64,000 bases of DNA, taken from the NCBI RefSeq assembly GCF_905475465.1, contig NC_062239.1, positions 7,688,001 to 7,752,000 of the forward strand. The letters run 5' to 3'. Under the pieces are notes generated by a model. It was given only the letters and a program-made list of their open reading frames with translations, was not told the origin of the DNA and made no database searches. The DNA is from Pieris napi. Its lineage: Eukaryota > Arthropoda > Insecta > Lepidoptera > Pieridae. This document shows, in pieces, positions 1-10,912 of the stretch (the first letter of the stretch is position 1; the number at the start of each line of letters is the position of its first letter). The position numbers and the translations under genes are program-made.

Positions 1-1662
1 CTAATCTGGAACTATGTTCAAAATAACGAATCTACGTAATATTTGAGACGAATATATACACTAAAATAGATTTTCTCTAACTGTTTGAAGGTTTCACTTA
101 TTTGAAATAACCATTTTTTTATAAAAGCACAACAAAAATTAAAGAACACAGCAAAATCCTGTTCTTAGAAAGACTACCTTACTCACTATACGCCTACAAG
201 TTGTGGGTACACCACAATTTGTTTAAACTTTAAAGTACTAATATTATGAAGTTTATACAGAAGTGATATTTTTAATCAGTTACTTTACTATTTAGTTTTT
301 TTTTCTACTTCAATGGCATTTAAAAGTCAAAATGATCATGTTAAATTGAACTAAATATTGATGATTGCCTAAATTGTCCTTAAATGATTGGTATATGAAA
401 TTCATGCCAATAACTATCAAACTCATTGACAGGCCACTAATTTAATAAAACTTAAATTTCAGAAATTCCTGTTTTTTATTAATTCTGTACTTATAATATA
501 AAGTTAACCTTGCAACATAAATTGTATGCTTTGACCTTCTTAATATGCCACATAGATATCTTACTACAAATGAATAAAATATAACATCAGTTAAAGAATT
601 TTCTTTTGGAAGATTTATTTGCTTAAAAATAATTGTTATAACTAAACATCCATAGGTGTAGTCATTGCTCACAAAGTTTTAGGCAACAAGCCCTTTATTA
701 AAATTCATATTTACTAGTTCATTTTTATCGAAAGCTTTACTATAAAGTTGTGGAAATAGTCAAAATTAAATCAATTTTACAACAATAACCGTGGAATTCT
801 ACACCTATGTTAACACAATTAAATTATCACTAAATTACAAACCAAAGTTATAATTAAGTTTGGCAGAATCAACATGAAACTTATTAAACTAAAAAAATAT
901 AAAATGTTTACAATATCATTTGAACTATGAAATAGTTTTAATAACAATACATGTTTTTTTTAGATATTTTATAATATTTCGTAAAATTAACAGCCAGAAA
1001 TTTGTCCAAAAATCTTTCACTTGAAATGAATATAAAATTTAATTAAAAGTATAAAATGGCTGTATCCAATATCACAATATTCATATGAAAATACAAATTA
1101 TGTATGCTATATTAAATTTTGTATGCAGAGCTAAGATTACCATGACACATACACTTTCTTTACTTTAAATGAGATTACAACTAAAACAGTAGTTTTAAAG
1201 TCTAAGCCTAATGTAGTGATTTTTACTAGGGTTATAGCAATAGCAAATATCCTGATATTTTTTTTAAGGATTAGTAATCTTAGTTACGAATTCTTTTTAA
1301 TTGGTCTATTTGCTAACAGGGTCAACAGTAAATGAGTTAGCTAAATGCCATTTTTTACCAGTGAAATACATTAATTCAAGTAGGTTTTGTATCTAAACAA
1401 GTTTGATGTTAACCTTCTAAATAAATATACTTTAAATAGTGAATAGTAATTTATACCTACAAAATGTCAGTACAAATATACTGTAGATAAAGTGATATGA
1501 AAGTGTGTCAGCACTTTTGTTATTGCTATAATTTGATAAGTGACATAAAACCAAATTTTCCCAATTTTTTTGTAGACAAAAGCACAATTTAAAATACTTA
1601 GTATACATCAAAGTTATTGATGTTAATCACCTTAAATATAATATGGGGAATAGAAAAGTTAA
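1..1662 (-). other. 3' flank of the PRPS gene, no other gene seen
   Basis: AT-rich sequence downstream of the minus-strand PRPS stop codon. It probably holds the PRPS 3' UTR. TTTATT (AATAAA on the minus strand) occurs around 612-617 and 693-698, but I cannot choose between these. The few short open frames have no recognisable protein features. Confidence 0.5.
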
Positions 1663-2619
1663 CTAATATGGAACATTTGAGAAGAGATAAGACACAGATT
1701 CTCCATTATGTGTGCGACGGACAGCCTCTGCTAGCATCATAGATACATCAATACACTGAATTTTTGGACAGTCTTGCATATGCCTCTCTTGGGGTATAGT
1801 GTTTGTGACAACAACTGCTTCTAAGCAAGCATTATTAATTCTTGAAATTGCAGGTCCAGAGAATATTCCATGAGTTAAAATTGCATACACTTTAATAGCG
1901 CCGGCCTCAATTAACTTCTCAGCAGCATGGCAAATAGTACCACAAGTATCAGCCATATCATCCACTAAGATAGCAATGCGGTCTTTAACATCACCTACCA
2001 GTACCATTGAAGCTACCTCATTAGCTTTTTTTCTCTCCTTATGAATAAGAGCAAACTCCACATTCAGACGGTCAGCAATAGAGGTCACTCTTTTAGCACC
2101 ACCAGCATCAGGCGATACTACAATACTCGTCTTCCAGTCAGGAATATTCTCCTTTATCCACTTCAACACAGCAGGTTCCGCAAATAGGTTATCAACAGGT
2201 ATGTCAAAGAATCCTTGAATTTGGGATGCATGGAGATCCATTGTTATGATATGATCAGCACCAGACACAGACAAAATATTGGCGACAAGTTTAGCGGTAA
2301 TAGGAGCTCGGCTTTTATCCTTTTTATCTTGCCTTGCATAGGGAAAGCAGGGAATAACGGCTGTAACGCGAGAAGCAGACGCAATTTTACACGCATTAAT
2401 CATAATCAACAACTCCATAAGATTATCATTAATTTCACCACTTCCACTTTGCACAATATACACATCTTCGCCACGAACCGACTCGCCGATTTCAACACAT
2501 GTTTCCATGTTGCTGAATTTTTTGGTTACTACTTTGCCCAAATCGATTCCTAATCGATCCACAATTTTTTGGGCTAAGTCTTGGTGAGAGCTGCCACTGA
2601 AAACCTTGATGTTCGGCAT
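1663..2619 (-). CDS. Prps: Ribose-phosphate pyrophosphokinase (PRPP synthetase), uninterrupted 318-aa coding exon
   Basis: Makes 5-phosphoribosyl-1-pyrophosphate from ribose-5-phosphate and ATP in the cytosol, for purine, pyrimidine and NAD synthesis. Translation from the ATG at 2617-2619 (MPNIKVFSGSSHQDL) gives exactly 318 residues, the usual length of animal PRPS1/2, and is closely similar along its whole length. Visible landmarks are CFPYARQDKKDKSRAP at 91-106 (ATP/catalytic region), MDLHASQIQGFFD at 127-139 with the catalytic-site His130, the flexible loop HKERKKANEV at 193-202, the PRPP-binding loop ILVDDMADTCGT at 217-228, and NGESVSYLF near the C-terminus. The stop (TAG) is 1663-1665. 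There is no intron in the coding part, whereas vertebrate orthologues are multi-exonic; a retrocopy that became the gene is possible. The frame stays open upstream to 2886 with another in-frame ATG at 2689-2691, so a form 24 aa longer is possible. I chose MPNIK because it is the conserved family start. Confidence 0.95.
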   Translation of the reverse strand: MPNIKVFSGSSHQDLAQKIVDRLGIDLGKVVTKKFSNMETCVEIGESVRGEDVYIVQSGSGEINDNLMELLIMINACKIASASRVTAVIPCFPYARQDKKDKSRAPITAKLVANILSVSGADHIITMDLHASQIQGFFDIPVDNLFAEPAVLKWIKENIPDWKTSIVVSPDAGGAKRVTSIADRLNVEFALIHKERKKANEVASMVLVGDVKDRIAILVDDMADTCGTICHAAEKLIEAGAIKVYAILTHGIFSGPAISRINNACLEAVVVTNTIPQERHMQDCPKIQCIDVSMMLAEAVRRTHNGESVSYLFSNVPY

Positions 2620-3093
2620 CCTGGTTGCTAATGGTGAAGGAAGATTATCTAATGTATTTACTACTTCTTCTAGCGTTATAGTAGATTTCATCAGCGCCGG
2701 AGACAAATGACCGTCGCTGGCTGTGACTGCGACGGGAATAAACTTGTCAATTATTTTATGCGAGGCTAATTTATGATAAGAAACTTTAATAATAACACGC
2801 CACGCGGATGTCTCGCGCTTAGCGTCAGGACTCAGGAGGTAGATAATATACAAATACCGAATACGCTTGCGGCTTGACACCTTCACACTTTATGCTTGCA
2901 CGCACGTTTTTAATGAATGGTCACAGATCAAATAAATGTAAAATGAATGAAAAAAACTTTGATATAATGTTTTTACTTTTTAGACAGTAGTACTAAATAG
3001 ACTGAAGACGACCACAGACTACTACTGCAATCGTACACAAATAATAACTTGCTTATAAATTAATAATATTTTCGAAAGTGAAACAATATAATA
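2620..3093 (-). promoter_or_regulatory. PRPS 5' leader and promoter side
   Basis: The PRPS frame continues open to 2886 but contains only one further ATG (2689-2691), so most of this is probably 5' UTR. 2887-3093 is AT-rich and runs into the left end of a terminal-inverted-repeat element. No TATA box can be assigned with confidence. Confidence 0.35.
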
Positions 3094-4006
3094 TATGTCG
3101 CAGTAAAGTAGTTAAATCAGTAAGTTAATTGAATCGCTAGACAGTTAATTAAAGATCGATATTCAATCAAGTCGCTAGCGTTTTCATTTAAATAAAGCAG
3201 CGTCGAAATCGTTTAACTATCTGTCTGACCGAAAGCCAGCGTGTTGATTAATAATGTAAAACAAGATGGCGGTCAAGACAACAGCTGATTTCTTTTAGAG
3301 TCTTTCTTTTGGCAAACGTTGGTTTGTTGTGATAGAGGTTTTGGTTTCAAATTGTGGTCTTTGGTGAAATTGTAAACACGTTGTTGTAAACATGTTGTTT
3401 ACAATTTCGGTGGGATCGTGAGAGCTTGAAAATTCCGTGTTTTGTTTTATTGTAAATGGTTAGGTTGGGCTAGGTTTATAATAATTGTAATTGTGTTAGT
3501 AAGCATATTTTTCATTTGTATAGTTGATTTTAATTTTGTTGTTGAAGATATGTATGCCTTGTCTCGCTCATACAATTTTTGTGAAATAGGTCAAGCTAGT
3601 ATCTAGTTTATACTTAGGTAGAGCAATAATACTTAACATGACATTAATAAAGGTAAAACGAACTAAACAAATGTACCAAATATCTGCAGCAGAGCAGGTT
3701 TTATTTTTTTAATTAATGAAATATAAAACGAAAAAAATAAATTTTTATTGGCTATATTTATAGGAAAATATGTACGATAATATATATAGGAAAATATATA
3801 AATATATATTTTTTTCCAATCAAATATCACCACCAAAGTCACCCTACCAAAGTTGAAATGCGTCTTGTTGTCTAGGAACGTTTAGGAAACTCGTTAAACG
3901 TTTCATTCAGTCACTTGTCTGACGGAACTTTCATATAATATCGATCTTTAATGAAATGTCTAGGCATTTAATTAACTCTCTGATTTAACTACTTTACTGC
4001 GACATA
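3094..4006. mobile_element. Terminal-inverted-repeat element (MITE-like) between PRPS and HINFP
   Basis: The left end (from 3094, tatgtcgcagtaaagtag) is repeated in reverse complement at the right end (to 4006). The match is near perfect for about 35 bp and continues more loosely for about 100 bp. Both ends are flanked by tataata (3087-3093 and 4007-4013), a plausible 7-bp target-site duplication, although the AT-rich context makes the exact edge uncertain. There is no coding capacity, so it is non-autonomous. Inside, near 3264, lies aagatggcggt, which resembles a YY1-type core promoter motif. Confidence 0.75.
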
Positions 4007-4686
4007 TATAATAAAATACTTAAGTGTCCGAATAGAGCATTGGCTGTCGAGCTACAGTAAGTATCATCAGACGTTGATGCGGTACGTTGAATGCAAAATT
4101 CATATACAAAAATTATATCGTAAAGCATACAATTATTACAGTGGTGCTGTGATTATGTTTATACTCTTTGGTGGTCTGTGGAGATTGCGCGGATTGCATT
4201 TGCACGTCTGCGGTCTGCCGTCTACTGTTAACTGTTGTAACTTTGATTTTTGAAGTTTTGAACTTACAAGTTACAACTTACAACTACTAAGTTGTGAGGC
4301 ATAAATAATGTGATAGTTTGTAATTCTATAATTATATTTTATTCTTAAGATTATAATATAATAAATAAATGTAGATAAAGGTCGATGTAAGAATTATGTA
4401 TTGTTTAGAGCTCTGTTAGCGTTCAAATGGTCAAATACTTCTAGTTTTCCCTTATTATACTAATAATTTCGCGCCACCAACCCCCAACATCTCAATTATT
4501 ACGAACGAAAGTGAAATATTTCTTTCCCTTTTGGTTTAAGGTATGGTTTTGGATTAAGAAAATAGCTTCTTCAGCAAAGTGAAGGCATTATGGAAATAGA
4601 TATGCATATTAAAATATATACGTTAATAACCAACCTTTTATAAAACTAATTTCGTTTCAGATAAGGCTAAACTATCAAAATTAATA
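4007..4686 (+). promoter_or_regulatory. HINFP 5' region with a splice acceptor before the start codon
   Basis: Between the inverted-repeat element and the HINFP ATG. A good acceptor (ttcgtttcag) ends at 4660, so the first coding exon starts at 4661 with 26 nt of leader, and an upstream non-coding exon is likely within 4020-4400. The transcription start cannot be placed by eye. Confidence 0.45.
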
Positions 4687-7600
4687 ATGGATGAACCAAT
4701 AGTAAAATCATTAAACACAAAAGATAGAATTACCCGATGTATCGATTGGTTAAAGGAACAAAATAACCCAAAGAAGCTATCCTTGCAAAATAAGAATGAT
4801 ATTCAGTTTATAATAGAGACAAATGCTCATAGGAAGAAATTTTTTCTAACAGCTGAAGATGATGCAACAGTACCTGTTGGTGTTGGTGAAGTTGAATTAG
4901 AGCCAAGAAATGTGGTACGTTGTCATATAGGCACAAAATTAAGTCTTAATGATTCAATAGATCAGTAAAATTTTACAGTACAATGTGAAATTTGTAATTG
5001 TTAACTGTCTATTAATGATTTACATATGGAGTGTCTATGTTCCAGCCTGTCCAAAAGTTAAGACATGAAAGATTATGTTTAGAATGTGAATGGCCTTCAT
5101 GTCGGGAATTCTTCTCCAACTATGTGATGTTTCAAGCTCATGTTAGAATGCATATCTCGGATGTACATATTACTAAAATGGATGGAAATGGTGAGTGTTT
5201 ACTAATAAAAATATAACAGTTTTGCGAATAGCCCTATTTCCTTTTACCCAGCTGTAAGTCTGTAAATACTTGTATATTGACACCCTAATAAGTTTAAATT
5301 TTAAAAACCTTAGCTTCCCTTACCACTGCCTTTTTTTTTAGGAATACTTAACATAATTCAAAATATTGTTTAACTAAGCAAATATTTGATATTTAACCTA
5401 GGTATTGTAGATTCAAAAATCACAACTTGATTTTTATTGTGAATAAAATATGCTTATCTAATGCAATCTTTTTGATTTTCAAATTTTGAATTACATCCCA
5501 ATTTTCATAACCCATCTAATTGGTTTTATATATTTGCTACACTTTATAGTTAACAAAATTTAAGCTGGGAAAACTCATTTCTTTCTCTTCCAATTATAAT
5601 TTCTTTATTACTAAGTAGATGACCAGCCTTCTACGAGTCAAACTTAATACACCAGTTTCTGAAAATCAAACCGGTCAAAGACGGCTATAGAAGTAGTAGA
5701 AAATATAATGCTTTTATATAAATATTTTAGTTTTCTATCACTGTCTTTGGGATGTATGTGGACACAAGTCATCAGACCGAGATCAAATTATACGACACAT
5801 CAATTATCATGCATATCATGCTAAGTTACTTGCCATTGGCTTTAATGCGAGAGCGACGTTAAAGTTAGAGAGGTGTAAAAAGGATTCAACCAAACGAAAT
5901 CAGTTACCGCCGCTATTGGGTGACCACTGCTGTATGTGGTATCGGTGTACTCAATATTTTGATTCTATACAGGTGAGAATATGATTATGGAGGGAAAAAA
6001 AAATCGGTTTTAAAATGACAAATATGTACATATATTCCACTCAATACAGATTTTATTTTTGTTAGGCTTTAACTACACAAAACTAGTCCAATTAATTGTG
6101 AAAAAAGGATTATTAAGTTCCTAGCATAACACTAGTGATTTTTCATTCAAATTTCTAATTAAGTTGTGAATTAATCTTTATATATATATTCGTAATTCAT
6201 AATTTTGATGAAATTTTTTGTGTGTGTTCAAGGGGATCTGGGAATGGTTTAGATTCACAAATCAGCCCGCCAGATGGCGCTGCAGTCGGTACTTTCATAC
6301 TTTGCTTTACTAATCGCTTGAAATATCATGCAGGACAACGTCTGTCGGGTCCACTAGTAATATATAAATCTAAATGTATTGGGTAATTGCTACAGAACTT
6401 ATTGAAAGAGTAATATATAAGTACTTAATCTTACCTTGAGGGTAACCATGGTAAGGAAAAAATTATGCCATCAACCCAATAATCGAAGACGAGCAAAGAA
6501 AGCAGTACTTGCCTATAAAGACAAAATATTTAGTATTTGAGGTTATGCTTATAGAGTCTGTGTGGAAAGAGAACCATTGTGGTTTAATATATATAATAAT
6601 GACTCCCGTTTGAAAAACGTATTGAACATGGAGGAATATGTTAATATCGACATTGAATTACTGACCCTAAAGCAAAAGATATATTATTAGATACACTTTC
6701 ATTAACCCTCGTGATTTCTAAGCATTCGAAGCGTAGTATTTTTTTTTATGTAATAGGAGGCAAACGGGCAGGAGGCTCATCTGATGTTAAGTGATACCGC
6801 CGCCCATGGACACTCACACTGCAGGCTCGCAAGTGCGTTGCCGGCTTTTCATTTTTGTACGCTCTTTTCTTGAAGGACCCTAAGTCGAATTGGTTCGGAA
6901 ATACTTCAGTGAGCTAGTTCCACATAGCTAAAGAATAGGTCACTAAGATCAGCGTCAAATATCTGTGTTCTAAGTCTGTCTTAGAATAATTTAGAGTTTG
7001 TTGAAATGAAATTGCTTTTTAGGATTTTTTAGACCACGTTCAAACGCATATAGCATCATGTTCGCGTGGTCAAGTGGTGTGCTCATGGGCGGGATGTGGG
7101 GCCGTATTCGTTGAAAAATCCCAACTTAGTCGACACATGCGAGCGCATACCTTGGAACGGCTTATTGCTTGCTACCATTGCGGAACGCATTTTGCGCTCA
7201 ATAGAAAGTTGTCGGACCATTTGTTGAGACAGGTGAGTTTTAGGCATATATAATATTTTTAGCTCTCCTTCCTAGATCAGTCTTATTGCGACCATTATTA
7301 CTAGATTTCCATTTCTTAAAAATGTTTTGCATTCGAAATTGTATGTCGGTAAAGAAAATTAAACGCGAGCTAAACTACTAGTACAGTTAGTACTGAATTT
7401 TCGTTTTCACTTCCGTGCTTTCCGTGAAACTTTTCAACGTTACGTCATTATAGTCCGACAGTAATCTTGATACTTTATATGGAAAAATTCCCCTCAGACA
7501 GATATGAACATCTCGAATACTAGGAATATTGTGACTAAAACTGTTTTGGCTAAATTAAAGAAAAGCAAAATCCGCGCAAATTACTACAGTTTAATCTAAT

Positions 7601-10489
7601 TGTCTCTCTTAAATTTGAGAGAAATTATCTAGCGTTAACGCTCTAGGGAGCGTTCAAGTATTACGTCACGCAATTTTTGGATATTATTGATCTAACGCAC
7701 CGTAACGTTTTTCTGTACCCAAGTACATATAGTAAAACGTTTCGTGACCACCTAGTGAGTCTTTATAACTAAAAGTTACCATTATGTGGTGTAAAGTACC
7801 GGAATATTAACAATAAAGCGTAATTCATTCCCCGCGCTTTACAAAAGTAACTCCCCCCCCCAATACGTTACGTAATACTTGAACGCTCCCTATGACCATT
7901 TTCAGAATTACTTTACCTTAGTAGTTAGTTTATTTGCAGAATGTCGACCCCTCGGCCGGTCACAAATGTTCGATTTGCGGCGAATTCTTCGCTAGCGATT
8001 ATTTGTTACGCGAACATGTCCGCCGTCACGTCTCCTGTTACGCGTGTTCATTATGTGATATGTCCCAACCAACGCCCGCTGACTTGGCACATCACGTGAG
8101 GTACAGGCATATGGCCAGCGAGGACGTGAGACGGCATGCTTGTCCGGATTGCGATTATAAGTAAGTTTTATTTTGCGTATGTACCAAATCAGTGACGTAA
8201 CTTTACCATCTGGGGCCCGTGGCAATTCTTTTGACGGGGCCTTATCAGTAAAAATCGTCCCTACTCAGTTTAATTTTAATAAACTTCGAGATTTTCAGCG
8301 TACTCAATTACACGTATATGTCCCACTAATGGCCATAGGCCTCCTCTCTTAGGCGAGAGGGAATGGTCTGTAGTCCACACGCTAGCCCTATGCGTATTGG
8401 AGACTTCACATTCATCCATAGAACATAATATCTCTTGGGCAGGGGCCCTCTTGGGTCTGGGGCCCGTGGCATTTTGCTAGCCCTACCTATTGTTACGTCA
8501 TTGAACCAAATCGTTGTACTCCTCTGGCTTTACTACCCAAAATGTGTGACTCTGAAACAAGAAACATACCTTACATGGAGTGTTTGTAGTGCAGTGTTAG
8601 CGTAGTGGCTTCAGCGTTCGACTTCGATCCCTGAGGTCGTAGGTTCGATCCTGTGCACAAATGGACTAACTGTGTACTGTGCGTATTTAACACCCGCTCG
8701 TACGGTTAAGGAAAACATCGTGAGGAAACCGTCACGCCTTAAACCCAGCGTCTCGGACTGCCTATTTGTCTATAAGAGAAAAAAAACACAAATTATCACG
8801 AAACACATACAAATCTGAGGCCCTTGTAATACTGTTTACTTTTTAATTTTTTTTTATAATACTGAACAGGGGGTGACCCCTTAAAAAAATTAATCTATAG
8901 TAGTTAAAGAAGTTAAAATTGGTAAAAAATAAAAATGTTTTATAAATTCCACCAAACCGATAAAAAAAGCTAAATTTTTATACTTAAGAAAACTTCACGG
9001 GTACTTAAGAAGCTCATTTAATCTGCTGCAGGTAACATGTTTGGCATCTATGCTGTAAATAAATAAAAAATTTTTCAGGGCAGTGACGAAATATGATCTA
9101 CGCGCTCATATAAAAATTCACAATCGTAAACGTAAGAAGTCTAGCGACTCAGACTCGGATTGTGAAGTGAAAAAGCAAAAAAATACAAGACAATACATTT
9201 GCCATATATGTCCTGATAATAAACCGACGATTTTTGCGAGAGGTACATATTTAACCACGCATTTGGTTAAAGTCCATGGAGCTCAATGGCCGTGTGGGCA
9301 TAGTAGGTTTAGGTAAGTAATTTTTTTTAAATCCATAAAAAAAATACCAAATCTAGTCTTCAGTATTGTTAAAATTGTCAACAATCAATAAGAAATTTTT
9401 CAATTTATTGCTCCATTAGTTGCATTTAATGACATAAAAATAGCCTTTATTTCGGACTTTATTTACACAAATTTAAAAAAAAGCTTAAGTCCGTTTGCCA
9501 ATCCCGACAAATTTCTTCTCGAGACCCTTCCATTCTGCCGATTTTCGCCTCACTCTTGACCCAACCTTGCCTGCAACTAGCTTTATTTTATCTTCCCATC
9601 TCTTTTATTACATTTAATGATATAAAACTTATATAAATTACATTATTTACCATTATTGCTAAAAAGCATTCATCCTGCAAAACTGGCGTAAAACAAAGAC
9701 TTAAAATTAATACTCAAATTATCAAGTCCATGCGTTTTTAGGTATCAAAAAAGCGAAGACGGTATGTTCAGGCTTACAACTACTAGATTCGAAGTTTTAG
9801 AAGTGTCAAAGAAAATCGTTGACGGTTGTCGCGGGCCCAACGCTACCCTCTCTAATAAATACGAATTTAATATCAGAAAGGTAGCAGATTGTACTGCAAC
9901 TGCTCCAACGCGTTACGAAATAAGCATAAGAAATGGCTTGAGACCAACAGACAACCAAGAGAATACAATTAAAAAAATATATAAAGAAGAACAAAAGACG
10001 AAAAGTGATACAGGAAGGAAAGAATTTAAAAAAGAAGAAAAGCCTAAAAAGAAAACTGTCGCTCGGAAAAGAATGAAGAAGGAAAAACAGCCAATAGTAA
10101 AAAAGACTAAATGTAAAGGTGTGACAGAAAAAGAGGATATAGAAGATAAGGAAAGATTAATGGAACAAGGAACATCTAAAGTAAATGAACTTTTAAAAAA
10201 TGGCACATTAGGAAATCATACAGAAGACTTAGAAGATAATCTTTCAACAGAGAGTATAATCAATAAATATAATGAAATATCAAAACATGAACCTGAAGAT
10301 TACGAATCTTCAAGTGAAGAAAATACTGAAATTTATATTGAAAGTATGAATAAAGAAAATGAATGCAAAGTAGAGCAAATTGAGGAGCCATTCAGTAACG
10401 CGTTGGAGATAGAAATGTGTGATGTCGACGAACAAGGGAATGTACTGAATACAGAATTTATACAGTCTGAAATTATTTATTCATATTAA
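4687..10489 (+). CDS. HINFP: Histone H4 transcription factor (HINFP/MIZF-type zinc-finger protein), 7 coding exons, 675 aa
   Basis: Nuclear DNA-binding protein of the family that activates histone H4 genes in vertebrates. Exons: 4687-4914, 5046-5190, 5731-5972, 7023-7232, 7940-8160, 9079-9312, 9742-10489. All have GT/AG borders and phases that add to 676 codons including TAA. Nine C2H2 fingers follow a unique 80-residue N-terminus: CLECEWPSC, CLWDVCG, CMWYRC (split by intron 3), CSWAGC, CYHCG, CSICG, CSLCD, CPDCD and CHICPD. The family signature after the last finger is clear: WPCGHSRFR joined to YQKSEDGMFRL, like the vertebrate [20 protein letters not shown]. Between fingers 8 and 9 there is a charged Ser/Asp/Lys linker where the vertebrate protein, as I remember it, has another finger. 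The C-terminus is Lys/Glu-rich and of low complexity. It is divergent from PRPS. Introns 3, 4 and 5 carry a Helitron, a MITE and a SINE. Confidence 0.92.
6175..6357 (+). mobile_element. Small Helitron-like element in HINFP intron 3
   Basis: Starts A|TC followed by an AT-rich run and ends CTAG|T (6354-6357) after a GC-rich stretch (gtctgtcgggtccactag), the arrangement of Helitron ends. It is non-coding. A related end in the opposite orientation lies at 28961. Confidence 0.5.
6745..6945 (+). repeat. Abundant lepidopteran interspersed repeat, copy 1
   Basis: Contains ggcaaacgggcaggaggctc, ccgccgcccatggacactc, gtgcgttgccggc and cttgaaggaccctaagtcg. The same series recurs on the opposite strand at 30495-30752 and in broken form at 29850-29960 and 38671-38770. 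I recognise it from memory as widespread in butterfly and moth genomes; its class is unclear to me. Confidence 0.7.
7646..7890. mobile_element. MITE with gggagcgttcaag ends and TA duplication
   Basis: Left end gggagcgttcaagtattacg and right end as its reverse complement (to 7890), each bordered by TA (7644-7645, 7891-7892), as for Tc1/mariner-type insertions. A run of C near 7852 lies just inside the right end. The element ends 49 bp before HINFP exon 5. A decayed relative is at 56023-56262. Confidence 0.8.
8591..8830 (+). mobile_element. tRNA-headed SINE (family 1)
   Basis: Begins gcagtgttagcgtagtggc (Pol III A-box like) with a B box ggttcgatcc about 50 bp on, then the body seen in three other copies here (41809-42020 minus, 52741-52978 minus, 53938-54139 plus), ending aatctgaggccc. 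Lies in HINFP intron 5. Confidence 0.8.
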
Positions 10490-10490
10490 A

Positions 10491-10496
10491 AATAAA
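10491..10496 (+). terminator. Candidate poly(A) signal of HINFP
   Basis: AATAAA one base after the stop codon. It is unusually close to the end of the reading frame, so the used site may lie further downstream. Confidence 0.35.
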
Positions 10497-10770
10497 GAAA
10501 GTCATTCCAAAAAATATAAAGTGGTATTAGTTGTATTAATTGATAATAATATTTTGAAATATCATAAAACAATAGTTTATATGCACTTCGTTTCGCGGTA
10601 ATTAATTTAAACCGGAAACTAGTATTATGACGCCACGTGTCAGATACATATTTGTATCTGATCTGTATGTATATATAAATATAGAACCTTAATCTATTTA
10701 ATTATATTAAATTTAATTATATATAACATTTGGTTCTGCACTTCTCACAATTATCATGTTCCTTTTTTTT

Positions 10771-10912
10771 AGTGTTTCTCTTTAACTACGGTTGCCTGGA
10801 AGAGATCGCTTATTAGCGATAAGGCCGCCCGTTGCATCCCTTATAATTTTTATGTATTGTGGTTTTTGTGTTTCTTTTATTTTTATTGCAACGACGTGTA
10901 AATAAATAAAAT
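10771..10912 (+). repeat. 3' tail of a retroposon (RTE-like LINE or a SINE using it)
   Basis: Contains ggttgcctggaagagatcg followed by the stem-loop cgcttattagcg and aaggccgcccgttg, then a T-rich stretch and a (TAAA) tail. I know this 3' end as common in lepidopteran genomes; the class assignment is from memory. No coding sequence remains. Confidence 0.5.
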
